NCBI GenBank assembly: GCA_021774445.1
Contig: JAJFJA010000059.1
Location: forward strand, 219,830 to 283,829
Source: Alphaproteobacteria bacterium
Lineage (GTDB): Bacteria > Pseudomonadota > Alphaproteobacteria > UBA6615
Length of the DNA stretch: 64,000 bases
Direction of reading: 5' to 3'
Program-made: the position numbers and the translations under genes
In this document: in pieces, positions 1 through 8,654 of the stretch
Numbering within the stretch: position 1 is the first letter of the stretch
Layout: each line of letters starts with the position of its first letter
The notes under the pieces: generated by a model
Databases searched by the model: none
What the model was told of the DNA's origin: nothing
What the model saw: only the letters and a program-made list of their open reading frames with translations

Positions 1-1052
1 TCCTCGCCGCGCGGCGAGCGTACCGGCGACGGATAACCCGCGTCGCGCACGATCGCCGCAAAGGCTTCGATCGCGTCGTCGCTCGACCGCTCATAGGGTG
101 CGCCCGGCCACGGATTGAACGGGATCAGGTTGATTTTGGCCGGAATACCCTTGATCAGTTGGACCAGCGCCTTCGCGTCCGCCCGGCTGTCATTGACATC
201 CCGCAGCATCACATATTCGAAGGTGATACGCCGCGAGTTCTTGGCGCCGGGATAGGCCCGGCACGCCGCGATCAGTTCCGCCAACGGATATTTCTTGTTC
301 AGCGGCACGATCTGATCGCGCAGCGGGTCGTTGACCGCATGCAGCGATACCGCCAGCTTGACCCCCAGTTCGTCCCCGCAACGCTGCATCAACGGCACCA
401 CGCCGGCGGTGCTCAAAGTGATCCGGCGCTTTGAGATCGCCATGCCGTCGCCATCCATCACGATCTTCAGCGCCGCCGCCACATTGTCGAAGTTATAGAG
501 CGGCTCGCCCATGCCCATCATGACGATGTTGGTGATGCCACGCAGGCCGCGCTCATGGCCCTGCGCCATCAGCGCCGCCCGCGCCAGCAGCACCTGCCCG
601 ACGATTTCTCCCGGACTCAGATTGCGCACCAAGCGTTGCGTTCCGGTATGGCAAAAGCGGCAGGCGAGCGTGCAGCCCACTTGGCTGGAGACGCAGAGCG
701 TCGCCCGTGTCGCCTCCGGGATGAACACCGTCTCGATCTCATGGCCGTCCGCGAGCCGCAGCAGCCATTTTTGTGTCCCGTCGGCGGACACCTCGTGCCG
801 CGACACCGCCGGCAACCGTATTTCGCAGCGCGCCGCAAGAGCGGCCCGCAGCGGCTTGCCGAGGTTGGTCATCGTCGCGAAGTCGTCGACCCCCCAATGG
901 TAGACCCATTGCCAAAGCTGCTGCACCCGAAACGGCGGCTGATCAAGCGTGGTGAGGATCTCGGCGAATCCGTCCCGATTCAGGCCGACCAGGTTGATAA
1001 GCGCCTCACCGGACGCTGCCGGCGGCGCAAATATGCCGGAATTCAAGGACAT
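1..1052 (-). CDS. rlmN: 23S rRNA (adenine(2503)-C(2))-methyltransferase RlmN, 3' end outside window
   Basis: Radical-SAM methyltransferase that methylates C2 of A2503 in 23S rRNA (and A37 of some tRNAs in characterised members). The ORF is missing from the track because its stop lies before base 1, but the minus strand reads openly for about 350 codons. It starts [12 protein letters not shown] and includes the radical-SAM cluster motif CTLACRFC, followed by [23 protein letters not shown] and [13 protein letters not shown], all diagnostic of RlmN. The chosen ATG at 1052 gives the short N-terminal extension expected before [12 protein letters not shown]. Only the last few dozen residues, including the C-terminal Cys used for methyl transfer, are missing. 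Confidence 0.96.
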   Translation of the reverse strand, partial: MSLNSGIFAPPAASGEALINLVGLNRDGFAEILTTLDQPPFRVQQLWQWVYHWGVDDFATMTNLGKPLRAALAARCEIRLPAVSRHEVSADGTQKWLLRLADGHEIETVFIPEATRATLCVSSQVGCTLACRFCHTGTQRLVRNLSPGEIVGQVLLARAALMAQGHERGLRGITNIVMMGMGEPLYNFDNVAAALKIVMDGDGMAISKRRITLSTAGVVPLMQRCGDELGVKLAVSLHAVNDPLRDQIVPLNKKYPLAELIAACRAYPGAKNSRRITFEYVMLRDVNDSRADAKALVQLIKGIPAKINLIPFNPWPGAPYERSSDDAIEAFAAIVRDAGYPSPVRSPRGE

Positions 1053-1130
1053 AGGCGACAAATAGGCCGCCGGGCCAGCCGCGGCAACCGCTAAATGCCA
1101 ATCACCTGGCCCACCTCTGGCGCTAATTGA

Positions 1131-1664
1131 CTAGCGCCCGCAAGCTCGGTTGATGGCGTTGTGCCCGGCGGTCACGCCGCTGAGCGAGTAGTTGTCGGTG
1201 GTGTCGTTGTCACGGCTCGACCGGCCCTTGACGGACATTGTCCGGCCACGCCGCATGGCCTCGACGACTTCGGCGTCGTCCTTGGTCTCATAGGTCCACG
1301 CATTGTTGTCGCGCGTGAACAGCGACCAGGTCTTGTCGCCGATCGTCACTTCGGCCTCGGTGTCGGCTTTGTAGGCGTACCCGACATCGACCTGCACGAC
1401 GTCGAATTCCCGCGCCGCCGGCCGATGCCAGATCAAGAAAAAGATATCGCCGCGCCGGTCCCGTAGCGACGCGTTTTGCGGCGAGGACACCATGTAGCAG
1501 AACCGCTCCTCACCGGAGCCGCTCTCATAGGCCGTCCAATCTCCAAACTGGCCGATTTGTTTCGGTTGCGATTGTTGCGCATGCGCACCCATGCCGAAAA
1601 CGGCAAAGCACAGCGTCAACGCAAGCCTGCATAGCAGGCGTTTCGTCGTCCGACTCGCGATCAT
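1131..1664 (-). CDS. invasion-associated locus B (IalB) family protein
   Basis: Exported protein of the IalB family, common in alphaproteobacteria; the Bartonella member is linked to erythrocyte invasion, but the role in free-living relatives is unclear. With the start at 1664 it has a clean Sec signal peptide (basic MIASRTTKRLL, hydrophobic core, AHA-Q cleavage site), then FGDWTAY, CYMVSSP, GDIFFLIWHRPA and a C-terminal Cys, so a disulfide is likely. The longer ORF to 1727 has a better ribosome-binding site (GGTGAG) but would put 21 extra residues before the signal peptide, so the start is uncertain. Sits behind rlmN on the same strand, as seen in related genomes. Confidence 0.85.
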   Translation of the reverse strand: MIASRTTKRLLCRLALTLCFAVFGMGAHAQQSQPKQIGQFGDWTAYESGSGEERFCYMVSSPQNASLRDRRGDIFFLIWHRPAAREFDVVQVDVGYAYKADTEAEVTIGDKTWSLFTRDNNAWTYETKDDAEVVEAMRRGRTMSVKGRSSRDNDTTDNYSLSGVTAGHNAINRACGR

Positions 1665-1765
1665 GGTGCAGTTAATTAGCTCAGTCGATTGCGATTGCCA
1701 ACCCACACCGAGTCGCAAGATCGTCATTTTCTCACCATTCCGCGCTTACCATGTACCACCGCCGC

Positions 1766-2314
1766 TCAAGCGTTACCTTTTTGTCGCCGTGCCCGACGCA
1801 ATACGGGCTGCCCGTGGTGATGCTCCGTCACGCTTTCCAGCGGCCCGCCCGGCGCCACCGGGGGCGGTGCAAAGCGTCCCAGGTTACGCAGCCGGTCATA
1901 CATCACGATTGCCGCGGCGATGCCCACATTGACGCAGAACTGCGTCGGAATTTTCACCACGTGGTCGCACCGCGCCAACACCTCGGGCGACAAACTGCCG
2001 CGCTCCGGGCCCAAGATGTAGGCCGCCTGCGACGGATGCCGGAAACTCGGCAGTTCGACCGAGTCGTCCAGCAACTCCACCCCCACCAGCGCGCAACCGT
2101 GCGGCAACCGCATCGAGTCCGCGTCATCGAATTCATAGAACGGCAACTGCGCCCACGCCGACGAGGTATCTGATTTGCGGCTCTCGACGACCCGCGGTAC
2201 CGCGTCCACGGTGAACAAAAAGCTGGCGCCGAAGGCATGGGCGGTCCGCATGATCGCCCCCATATTCATCGCCTTGCTGATCCGCTCGACGCCGACACCG
2301 AAATAGCCACGCAT
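1766..2314 (-). CDS. SpoU/TrmH-family RNA 2'-O-methyltransferase
   Basis: SPOUT-class methyltransferase acting on tRNA or rRNA ribose. The start at 2314 gives MRGYFGVGVERISKAMNMGAIM, the usual N-terminus of this subfamily; the ORF upstream of it is low-complexity and overlaps the divergent asparaginase promoter, so it was excluded. SpoU motifs are visible: N-x-G..RTAHAFGAS (motif 1), YILGPERGSLSPE (motif 2, knot and SAM binding) and VKIPTQFCVNVGIAAAIVMYD (motif 3, with the more usual Ser-Leu-Asn replaced by Cys-Val-Asn). The substrate cannot be read from sequence. Confidence 0.9.
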   Translation of the reverse strand: MRGYFGVGVERISKAMNMGAIMRTAHAFGASFLFTVDAVPRVVESRKSDTSSAWAQLPFYEFDDADSMRLPHGCALVGVELLDDSVELPSFRHPSQAAYILGPERGSLSPEVLARCDHVVKIPTQFCVNVGIAAAIVMYDRLRNLGRFAPPPVAPGGPLESVTEHHHGQPVLRRARRQKGNA

Positions 2315-2411
2315 GGCCGGCACATTTGCATGCCCACCGCCACCCCGGCAAGCGTTGCGCTTTTCCCTGTTGTCTCGATGCCGCTCATGCTTCAAAGGCG
2401 TCGCAGCTAGC

Positions 2412-3467
2412 ATGAGACCGACCATGGGCGACGCCCCACCGATCCTCGTTGAAACCACTCGCGGTGACATGGTGGAAAGCCGCCACCGCGGCATCGCCGC
2501 CGTCGTCGATCCGGCCGGTAAAGTCGTCATGTCGTGGGGCGATGTCGATACCCCGGTTTATGCCCGTTCCGCCATCAAGCCGTTGCAAGCCCTGCCGCTC
2601 ATCGAGTCGGGCGCCGCCGAGGCGCTTGGCCTGGGCGCCGAGGAACTCGCCCTGGCCTGCGCCTCCCATGGCGGTGAGTCGAGCCACGTCGCGACGGTCA
2701 CCGCCTGGCTGGCCCGCGCCGGGCTAAGCGTCGCTGACCTCGAATGCGGCGCCCATCCGCCGAGCCATGCCCCATCGGCGGCGGCCTTGTTACGCGCCGG
2801 ATCGGAGCCGACCGCGGTCCACAACAACTGCTCCGGTAAACATACCGGCATGCTGTGCACCGCCCGCCACCTCGGCGAAGAAACCGCCGGCTACGTCCGT
2901 TTTAGTCATCCCGTGCAGCAGCGTATTCTCGGTCTGCTGGAAATGATGTGCGGCGTCGACCTATCGGCGGCCCCCCGCGGCATCGACGGATGTTCCATTC
3001 CCGTCATCGCCATCCCTGTGGGCAATATCGCCCTCGGCATGGCAAAACTCGCCGACCCGGCCGAACTGCCATCCGCCCGCGCCGCCGCCGCCCGGCGCAT
3101 CGTCGGCGCCATGACCACGGCACCGCAGATGGTGGCCGGTACTGGCCGTTTTTGCACGGCGGTCATGCAAGTCACCGGCGGCGATGCCGCCATCAAAAAA
3201 GGAGCGGAGGGGGTCTATTGTGCCGCGCTACCGGGCCTCGGGCTCGGCGTCGCGCTAAAGATCCAAGATGGCGCCACCCGCGCCGCTGAGGTCGCCATGG
3301 CCACCATCCTGACAAAACTTGGCGTCCTCGACGAAACCCGCCGGGCCCAGCTCGCCGACCGCCTGACCGTACCATTGCACAATTGGAACGGTATCCATGT
3401 CGGCGACGTCCGTGCTTCCCCGGCCTTTACGTCGGCCCAAACCCCCATCGCCCGGGCCCGCGACTGA
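2412..3467 (+). CDS. asparaginase (asparaginase II / Rhizobium-type family)
   Basis: Predicted L-asparagine amidohydrolase of the asparaginase-II family (the thermolabile Rhizobium type), unrelated in sequence to the E. coli enzymes. Family signatures include VDPAGKVVMSWGD, YARSAIKPLQALPL, ACASHGGE, HNNCSGKHTGML and GIDGCSIPV. The Ser/Lys pairs of the serine-beta-lactamase-like active site (SAIK and CSGKH) are present. Starts at 2412 (MRPTMGDAPP) or 2424 (MGDAPP) are both possible; the longer track ORF would overlap the divergent methyltransferase. Length is about 350 aa, normal for the family. Confidence 0.9.
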   Translation: MRPTMGDAPPILVETTRGDMVESRHRGIAAVVDPAGKVVMSWGDVDTPVYARSAIKPLQALPLIESGAAEALGLGAEELALACASHGGESSHVATVTAWLARAGLSVADLECGAHPPSHAPSAAALLRAGSEPTAVHNNCSGKHTGMLCTARHLGEETAGYVRFSHPVQQRILGLLEMMCGVDLSAAPRGIDGCSIPVIAIPVGNIALGMAKLADPAELPSARAAAARRIVGAMTTAPQMVAGTGRFCTAVMQVTGGDAAIKKGAEGVYCAALPGLGLGVALKIQDGATRAAEVAMATILTKLGVLDETRRAQLADRLTVPLHNWNGIHVGDVRASPAFTSAQTPIARARD

Positions 3468-3494
3468 CGAGCCCGCGACTGACCAGCCTGCACC

Positions 3495-3728
3495 TTACGC
3501 CTCCCAGAACGGCTTAATCACCTCGTCCTGCGCTTGCTTCCGGGTAATGCCGATATCGCGCAAGGCCCGGTCGTCGAGCCGGCTCAGCGAGCGCCGGCCG
3601 CTGTAACGCTCATACCAATCGTCCAGCATTCGCCACAGCCACCAACCGGAACCAGGCCGCGCCCGTGGTTGGGCCGGCGTCGAGATGCATATATCATGAG
3701 AAGTATTTGTGAAAACGCTACCGGCCAT
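3495..3728 (-). CDS. DUF1127 domain-containing small protein
   Basis: A 77-residue protein whose second half, WYERYSGRRSLSRLDDRALRDIGITR, is a classic DUF1127 (YjiS-like) arginine-rich domain. In other alphaproteobacteria such short proteins have been linked to small-RNA binding, phosphate and carbon metabolism, but this one has no direct evidence. The first 30 residues are poorly conserved, so a later start is possible. It is convergent with asparaginase and divergent from the LysR gene. Confidence 0.85.
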   Translation of the reverse strand: MAGSVFTNTSHDICISTPAQPRARPGSGWWLWRMLDDWYERYSGRRSLSRLDDRALRDIGITRKQAQDEVIKPFWEA

Positions 3729-3840
3729 CTTTCCCGATCCTTTGATTGATTTGCCAAGGACAGCATGAGAATGGTACGATTCTGCCGTTCGGACAATCGA
3801 TCATTTCTCATGTCAGTCATTAGTTTTATTAGGGAAAGAA

Positions 3841-4749
3841 GTGAGCCGTCGCCTACCGCCGCTTAATGCCTTGCGCGCCTTCGAAGCGGCCGCGCGTCAC
3901 CTGAGCTTCACCCGCGCGGCCGAGGAGCTGAACGTCACCCAGGCCGCCGTCAGTCATCAGGTCAAAGCGCTGGAGCAGCGCCTTGGCATCAAATTTTTCA
4001 CCCGCCGCGGCCGCACCCTGATCTTGACTGCGGAGGCGCAGCGCTATCTGCCGGCCGTGCGCGACGCCTTCGACCGACTCTCGACCGCCACCAACCAGCT
4101 ACTCGCGCCAAACTCGGGGTCGACCCTCACGGTCAGTCTGATTGCCTCCTTCGCGGCCCAATGGTTGGTGCCCCGCATTGCCAGATTTCGCGATCTGCAT
4201 CCGACGATCGATGTGCGTCTCCACGCCGTCGACGAGTTGATCGATTTCTCCCGTGACGACGTCGATGTCGCGATTCGCTACGGCCGTGGCGTTTGGTCGG
4301 GATTGCGCATCGACAAACTGCTCGACGAGAAAATCTTCCCCGTTTGCAGCCCGGCCCTCCTGACCGGCCCGAAAGCGCTGAAGGAACTCGGCGATCTGCG
4401 CCACCACGAACTGCTGCACGAGGGCGGCGTCCGCATCGACTGGCGCACCTGGCTGGCCGCCGCCGGGGTGCCGCAGGTCGACTCCAGTCGCGGCACCGTC
4501 TTCAGTCACGGCTATATGGTCGTGCAAGCCGCGGTCAACGGCCAAGGCGTCGCCATGGCCCGCACCTCATTGGTCAATGCGGAGCTTGCCGACGGCCGCC
4601 TGGTCGTCCCATTCGACATGGCCTTGCCCAGCGAACACGCCCACTACGTCGTCTGTCCGACGGCCACGGCGGAACAGCCCAAGATCGTCGCCTTTCGCGA
4701 CTGGCTGTTCGCCGAAGTGGCGGCTGAAAAGATCGCCGGTTCAGGCTAG
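3841..4749 (+). CDS. LysR family transcriptional regulator, GcvA-like
   Basis: DNA-binding regulator of about 302 aa. The N-terminal winged helix (PPLNALRAFEAAARHLSFT, AAEELNVTQAAVSHQVKALE) is the GcvA/AmpR type, and the rest is a periplasmic-binding-protein-like effector domain with WLVPRIARFRDLHPTIDVRL. The start is GTG at 3841, preceded by AGGGAAAGAA. Its target is unknown; the nearest divergent gene is the DUF1127 protein, and LysR regulators often control a divergent neighbour. Its stop overlaps the convergent DinB gene by four bases. Confidence 0.92.
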   Translation: MSRRLPPLNALRAFEAAARHLSFTRAAEELNVTQAAVSHQVKALEQRLGIKFFTRRGRTLILTAEAQRYLPAVRDAFDRLSTATNQLLAPNSGSTLTVSLIASFAAQWLVPRIARFRDLHPTIDVRLHAVDELIDFSRDDVDVAIRYGRGVWSGLRIDKLLDEKIFPVCSPALLTGPKALKELGDLRHHELLHEGGVRIDWRTWLAAAGVPQVDSSRGTVFSHGYMVVQAAVNGQGVAMARTSLVNAELADGRLVVPFDMALPSEHAHYVVCPTATAEQPKIVAFRDWLFAEVAAEKIAGSG

Positions 4750-5240
4750 TCGGCGTCACGCAAATAGAAGATCAGATCCAGCGACGGCGGCGCCACCGCG
4801 GTTTGTGACAGCATGTCGTGCACTTGGCCGCGATGATGGGTCTGATGATTGAACAGATGCGCCATCACTTGCACCACGGGCGTCACCTGCTCGGCGCCCG
4901 CCATGTTCGTGTAGTGCAAATCTTGCCCGAGCCGTTCGGCGGAAAGCCCGTCGACAAACGCGGCGATCCGCGCATCTTCCGCTTCTCTGGCGGCCCGCAA
5001 GGCGATCAGGTTGTCATACAGGATTTGATCCAGACTCTTGATCCCCGACGACACCCCCTCCAATCGCCCCAGCCAGGCTCGATCGCCGACCAGAATATGG
5101 TTCAGCGTCCCGTGGATCGATCCGAAGAACGCCGGCCGTCTTGCCGCATAGTCGCTCTCCGGCAACCCCGCGCACGCATCGTACAGCCGTCGGTTCGCCC
5201 AAGCGTTGTACGCCACGAATGTCTGAAAATACGCTTGCAT
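4746..5240 (-). CDS. DinB family protein (putative metal-dependent four-helix protein)
   Basis: DinB/YfiT-like four-helix bundle. The conserved metal-binding histidines appear as NHILVGDRAW and HLFNHQTHHRGQ. Members include thiol-dependent transferases using bacillithiol or mycothiol and many uncharacterised proteins; substrate cannot be assigned here. The start was set at 5240 (MQAYFQTFVAYNAWANRRLYD), where family similarity begins, because the extra 19 residues of the track ORF overlap the scoB 3' end. Immediately downstream of scoA-scoB, so it may be co-transcribed. Confidence 0.88.
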   Translation of the reverse strand: MQAYFQTFVAYNAWANRRLYDACAGLPESDYAARRPAFFGSIHGTLNHILVGDRAWLGRLEGVSSGIKSLDQILYDNLIALRAAREAEDARIAAFVDGLSAERLGQDLHYTNMAGAEQVTPVVQVMAHLFNHQTHHRGQVHDMLSQTAVAPPSLDLIFYLRDAD

Positions 5241-5250
5241 CTGCTGCCGT

Positions 5251-5880
5251 TCAGTGGCTGAAGCTTGCGTCGGTGCGGTCGCGGATCTCGTCCACACTGA
5301 CCCCGGCGGCCGGTTCCAATAGCCGCATGGCGCCGTCCTCGATCGCCAGCACGGCCAAATCGGTAATGACCAGATCGACCACGCCCTGCCCGGTCAGCGG
5401 CAACGAGCAGCGCTCCACCAGCTTGGCCGAGCCGTCCTTGGCATTGTGCTCCATCAGCACCACGACCCGTTTGACCCCGGCGACCAAATCCATCGCCCCG
5501 CCCATGCCCTTGACCATCTTGCCCGGAATCATCCAGTTGGCCAGATCGCCATTCCCCGCCACCTGCAGCGCGCCCAGGATCGACAAGTCGATATGGCCGC
5601 CGCGGATCATCGCGAAGGATGTCGAGCTGTCGAAATAGACCGATTCCGGCAGTTCGGAAATCGTCTGCTTGCCGGCGTTGATCAGGTCCGCGTCGACCTC
5701 GTTGTCGGCCGGAAACGGTCCCATGCCGAGCATGCCGTTCTCGCTCTGCAGCGTAACGCTGACGCCGTCCGGCAAATAGTTGGCGACCATCGTCGGCATG
5801 CCGATACCCAGATTCACATAGAAGCCATCTTGCAGCTCAGCCGCCGCGCGACGACACATTTCTTCTCTGTTCCACGCCAT
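5251..5880 (-). CDS. scoB: 3-oxoacid CoA-transferase subunit B
   Basis: Beta subunit of the succinyl-CoA:3-oxoacid CoA-transferase, which activates acetoacetate with CoA from succinyl-CoA in ketone-body and PHB use. The catalytic glutamate is Glu47 in [39 protein letters not shown] and [18 protein letters not shown] are family signatures. Length 209 aa is typical. Lies 9 bp downstream of scoA on the same strand, so the two subunits are made from one transcript. Confidence 0.95.
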   Translation of the reverse strand: MAWNREEMCRRAAAELQDGFYVNLGIGMPTMVANYLPDGVSVTLQSENGMLGMGPFPADNEVDADLINAGKQTISELPESVYFDSSTSFAMIRGGHIDLSILGALQVAGNGDLANWMIPGKMVKGMGGAMDLVAGVKRVVVLMEHNAKDGSAKLVERCSLPLTGQGVVDLVITDLAVLAIEDGAMRLLEPAAGVSVDEIRDRTDASFSH

Positions 5881-5889
5881 GTTCGTCTC

Positions 5890-6585
5890 CTAGTCGCGCA
5901 CCGTGCGGCGCTCGATCCGTTTCTCGTAAGCCGCCCCTTGGATGACCCTTTGCACGAAGATGCCGGGCGTATGGATATGGTCCGGGTCGAGACTGCCGAT
6001 CGGCACCAGTTCCTCTACTTCGGCGATCGTGACCCGACCGGCCGTCGCCATCGGCGGGTTGAAGTTCCGCGCCGTCTTCCGGTACAGCAGATTGCCGTCG
6101 GCGTCGCCCTTCCAGGCCTTGACGATGGCCAGGTCGGCCACCAGGCCGGTTTCCATCACATAGGTCTTGCCGTCGAAGTCCCGGGTCTCTTTGCCCTCCG
6201 CCACCACCGTGCCGACTCCGGTGCGGGTATAGAAAGCCGCGATGCCGGCACCGCCGGCCCGGCAGCGCTCCGCCAGCGTTCCTTGCGGGTTGAATTCCAG
6301 CTCCAGTTCGCCGTCGAGATACTGTCTCTCGAAGGTCGCGTTCTCGCCCACATAGGACGAGATCATTTTCTTGATCTGCCGGGTTTGCAGCAGCAAGCCG
6401 AGGCCGAAATCGTCGATCCCGCAATTGTTGCTGACCACGGTCAGCCCCGTTACGCCGGAATCCCGCAACGCCAGAATGAGGTTCTCCGGAATGCCGCACA
6501 ATCCGAAGCCGCCGGCCATTAGCATGAGATCGTCCCGGAGCAGGCCATCCAGCGCGGCGCTCGCATCCGCATAAACCTTACTCAT
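5890..6585 (-). CDS. scoA: 3-oxoacid CoA-transferase subunit A
   Basis: Alpha subunit of the same CoA-transferase. MLMAGGFGLCGIPENLI, SNNCGIDDFGLGLLL, SSYVGENATFERQYL and ELELEFNPQGTLAERCRAGGAG are diagnostic of SCOT subunit A; the C-terminal part contains FNPPMATAGRVTIAEVEELV. Length 231 aa matches the family. First gene of the scoA-scoB(-dinB) unit, divergent from the EamA transporter pair across about 150 bp that should hold both promoters. Confidence 0.95.
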   Translation of the reverse strand: MSKVYADASAALDGLLRDDLMLMAGGFGLCGIPENLILALRDSGVTGLTVVSNNCGIDDFGLGLLLQTRQIKKMISSYVGENATFERQYLDGELELEFNPQGTLAERCRAGGAGIAAFYTRTGVGTVVAEGKETRDFDGKTYVMETGLVADLAIVKAWKGDADGNLLYRKTARNFNPPMATAGRVTIAEVEELVPIGSLDPDHIHTPGIFVQRVIQGAAYEKRIERRTVRD

Positions 6586-6737
6586 CCCTGTCGTCCTCCC
6601 AACTGCGCGGCGTCGAACCGCTCCCAGACCGGCTATCTAAGCACACTGCGCGGCCGCCGCCAGCCCGGCGTTAACCGTGGGTCTGCGTTGCGGCATCCCC
6701 GCTTCTCCCGCACGGTCCCCTGATTTAGACTAGTTAC

Positions 6738-7661
6738 ATGCATTTCAAAATGCCGGTTTTCGCCAAGGGTCCGACTTTGGCGCCGGCCGCGCTCGGCGGT
6801 CTGCTCATGATCGCGGCCGCCATGGCCTTTGCCATCATGACCGCTCTCATTCGTCATGTCGGCCAGGAGCTGCCGCCCATCCAGATCGCCTTCCTCCGCA
6901 ACCTGTTTGGCGCGCTGTTCCTCGCCCCGATACTCTTGCGCAGCGGGCGCGGTATTTTCCACACCAACCGCTTGTCAATGCATGGCATGCGCAGCCTCAT
7001 CGGCATCTGTGGCATGTTCTCCTGGTTTACCGCCGTCACTCTTATCCCGTTGGGGCAGGCCGTTGCCCTCAATTTTACGGCACCGCTATTCACCACCGTC
7101 ATTGCCGCGCTGGTCTTGGGCGAAATCGTCCGCGTCCGCCGCTGGAGCGCGACCATTGTCGGCTTCGTCGGCACGCTCATCGTGCTCCGCCCGGGCGTCG
7201 TCCCGATTTCCACCGGCGCCGGCCTCGCCATGATCTCCGCTGTTACCTTGGCCCTGAATCTTATTCTGCTGCGGGTTATGGGCCGCACCGAACGACCGGT
7301 CACCATTGTCGCCTTCATGGCCCTGATCCAAGTGCCTCTATCGGCGATCCCCGCCGCTTTCCTTTGGATCACGCCCAGTTGGCAGGCGGTTGCTCTGACC
7401 GCCGTTATCGGCAGCCTCGGCACCCTCGGGCATCTCGCCTTGTCGCGCGCGCTCACCTTGGCCGACGCCTCGGCGCTCGCCCCCCTCGACTTTATCCGTA
7501 TGCCCTTCATCATACTGATCGGCTATCTCGCCTTTGCCGAGCTACCCGACAAATGGACCATTATCGGTGCCATTATCATCGTCGGCTCGGCCGCGTATAT
7601 CGGCCATCGCGAAGCCAAACTGGCGCGCCGCGTTGCCGCCGCGCCCCGGTCCGCCTCATGA
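6738..7661 (+). CDS. EamA/DMT family transporter (first of a coupled pair)
   Basis: Inner-membrane drug/metabolite-type exporter with ten predicted hydrophobic segments and two EamA repeats (for example GGLLMIAAAMAFAIMTALIR and AGLAMISAVTLALNLILLRV). Hallmarks are SWFTAVTLIPLGQAVALNFTAPLF and GEIVRVRRWSATIVGFVGTLIVLRPG. Substrate is unknown; related proteins export amino acids or other small metabolites. Its stop overlaps the start of the next transporter gene in ATGA, so the pair is translationally coupled and could form a heteromer. Confidence 0.9.
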   Translation: MHFKMPVFAKGPTLAPAALGGLLMIAAAMAFAIMTALIRHVGQELPPIQIAFLRNLFGALFLAPILLRSGRGIFHTNRLSMHGMRSLIGICGMFSWFTAVTLIPLGQAVALNFTAPLFTTVIAALVLGEIVRVRRWSATIVGFVGTLIVLRPGVVPISTGAGLAMISAVTLALNLILLRVMGRTERPVTIVAFMALIQVPLSAIPAAFLWITPSWQAVALTAVIGSLGTLGHLALSRALTLADASALAPLDFIRMPFIILIGYLAFAELPDKWTIIGAIIIVGSAAYIGHREAKLARRVAAAPRSAS

Positions 7662-8593
7662 GCAACCCCTATGCCATCGCGCCCAACAGCGCGCGATCAA
7701 TCGTCTTTGGCGCCCTGTTCATCATCGCCTCGGCGCTCGCTTTCTCGGTCATGCACTCGCTGGTTCGCCATATCGCCGCGGACCTGCACCCCTTCGAGGT
7801 CGCGTTCCTGCGTTTTGCGTTCGGCCTTGCCTTCCTCTTGCCGTGGCTGTCCTACAGCGGTCGCACCGGCCTGCGGACCACCCGCATACGGCTGCATTTC
7901 CTGCGCGCCGGCCTGACGGTCATCTCGACCTTGATGTGGTTCACCGCGATTACTCTGCTGCCCTTGGCCCAGGCCGTCGCCTTGAATTTCACCGCGCCGC
8001 TCTTTGCGACCATCGGCGCCGCCCTGTTTCTTGGCGAGACCGTGCGGGCCCGTCGTTGGATCGCCACTTTGGTCGGCTTCGGCGGCGTCATCGTCATTCT
8101 GCGCCCCGGTGCGGCGGAGACGACTTGGCCCATGCTGCTGCCGGTTGCCGCCGCCGTGACCATGGCGGCGAACGTCATCGTTATGAAAACCCTCACCCGC
8201 ACCGACGCCCCGGCCACGGTGATGTTCTATCAGAACTTCCTGTCCTTACCGGCCTTTGCCTTGGCCGCTTTCTTCTTCTGGCAGACCCCGTCCTGGACCC
8301 TGCTCGGTCTCGCCGCGCTGGTCGGCCTGCTCGGCAACGCCGCCCATTATTGCCTGACCCGTGGCTTCTCCCTCGCCGACGCATCCCTGTTGATGCCGCT
8401 CGATTACGCCCGCCTGCCCTTTTCCGCCGCCGTCGCCTTTTTTGCTTTCGCCGAAGTGCCCGATCTGTGGACTTGGGTCGGCGCCGGGATCATTGCCGCC
8501 TCGGCCCTCTACATCGCCCGCCGCGAGGCCCTGCTTGCCCGCACCCGGGTGCTTGACCACCCCACCATTCCCCTCGGCCCCGCCGGCCCTTGA
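7658..8593 (+). CDS. EamA/DMT family transporter (second of a coupled pair)
   Basis: Paralogue of the preceding gene, about 311 aa and ten hydrophobic segments. It repeats the same signatures (MWFTAITLLPLAQAVALNFTAPLF, GETVRARRWIATLVGFGGVIVILRPG). The start MSNPYAIAPN at 7658 overlaps the upstream stop by four bases; the longer track ORF beginning at 7364 is a frame shadow inside the first gene. The strong similarity suggests a local duplication. Confidence 0.92.
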   Translation: MSNPYAIAPNSARSIVFGALFIIASALAFSVMHSLVRHIAADLHPFEVAFLRFAFGLAFLLPWLSYSGRTGLRTTRIRLHFLRAGLTVISTLMWFTAITLLPLAQAVALNFTAPLFATIGAALFLGETVRARRWIATLVGFGGVIVILRPGAAETTWPMLLPVAAAVTMAANVIVMKTLTRTDAPATVMFYQNFLSLPAFALAAFFFWQTPSWTLLGLAALVGLLGNAAHYCLTRGFSLADASLLMPLDYARLPFSAAVAFFAFAEVPDLWTWVGAGIIAASALYIARREALLARTRVLDHPTIPLGPAGP

Positions 8594-8654
8594 GGCTCTT
8601 GCCGCCGCCGCGCGCGAACGTGCAATCGGGCCGACCGGCCGCTATAAACCTGTC

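Noticed and set aside
8442-8654. N-terminal extension of the Rieske ORF
   Set aside because: Overlaps the 3' end of the EamA gene and is Pro/Ala-rich shadow sequence; the family N-terminus begins at 8655.
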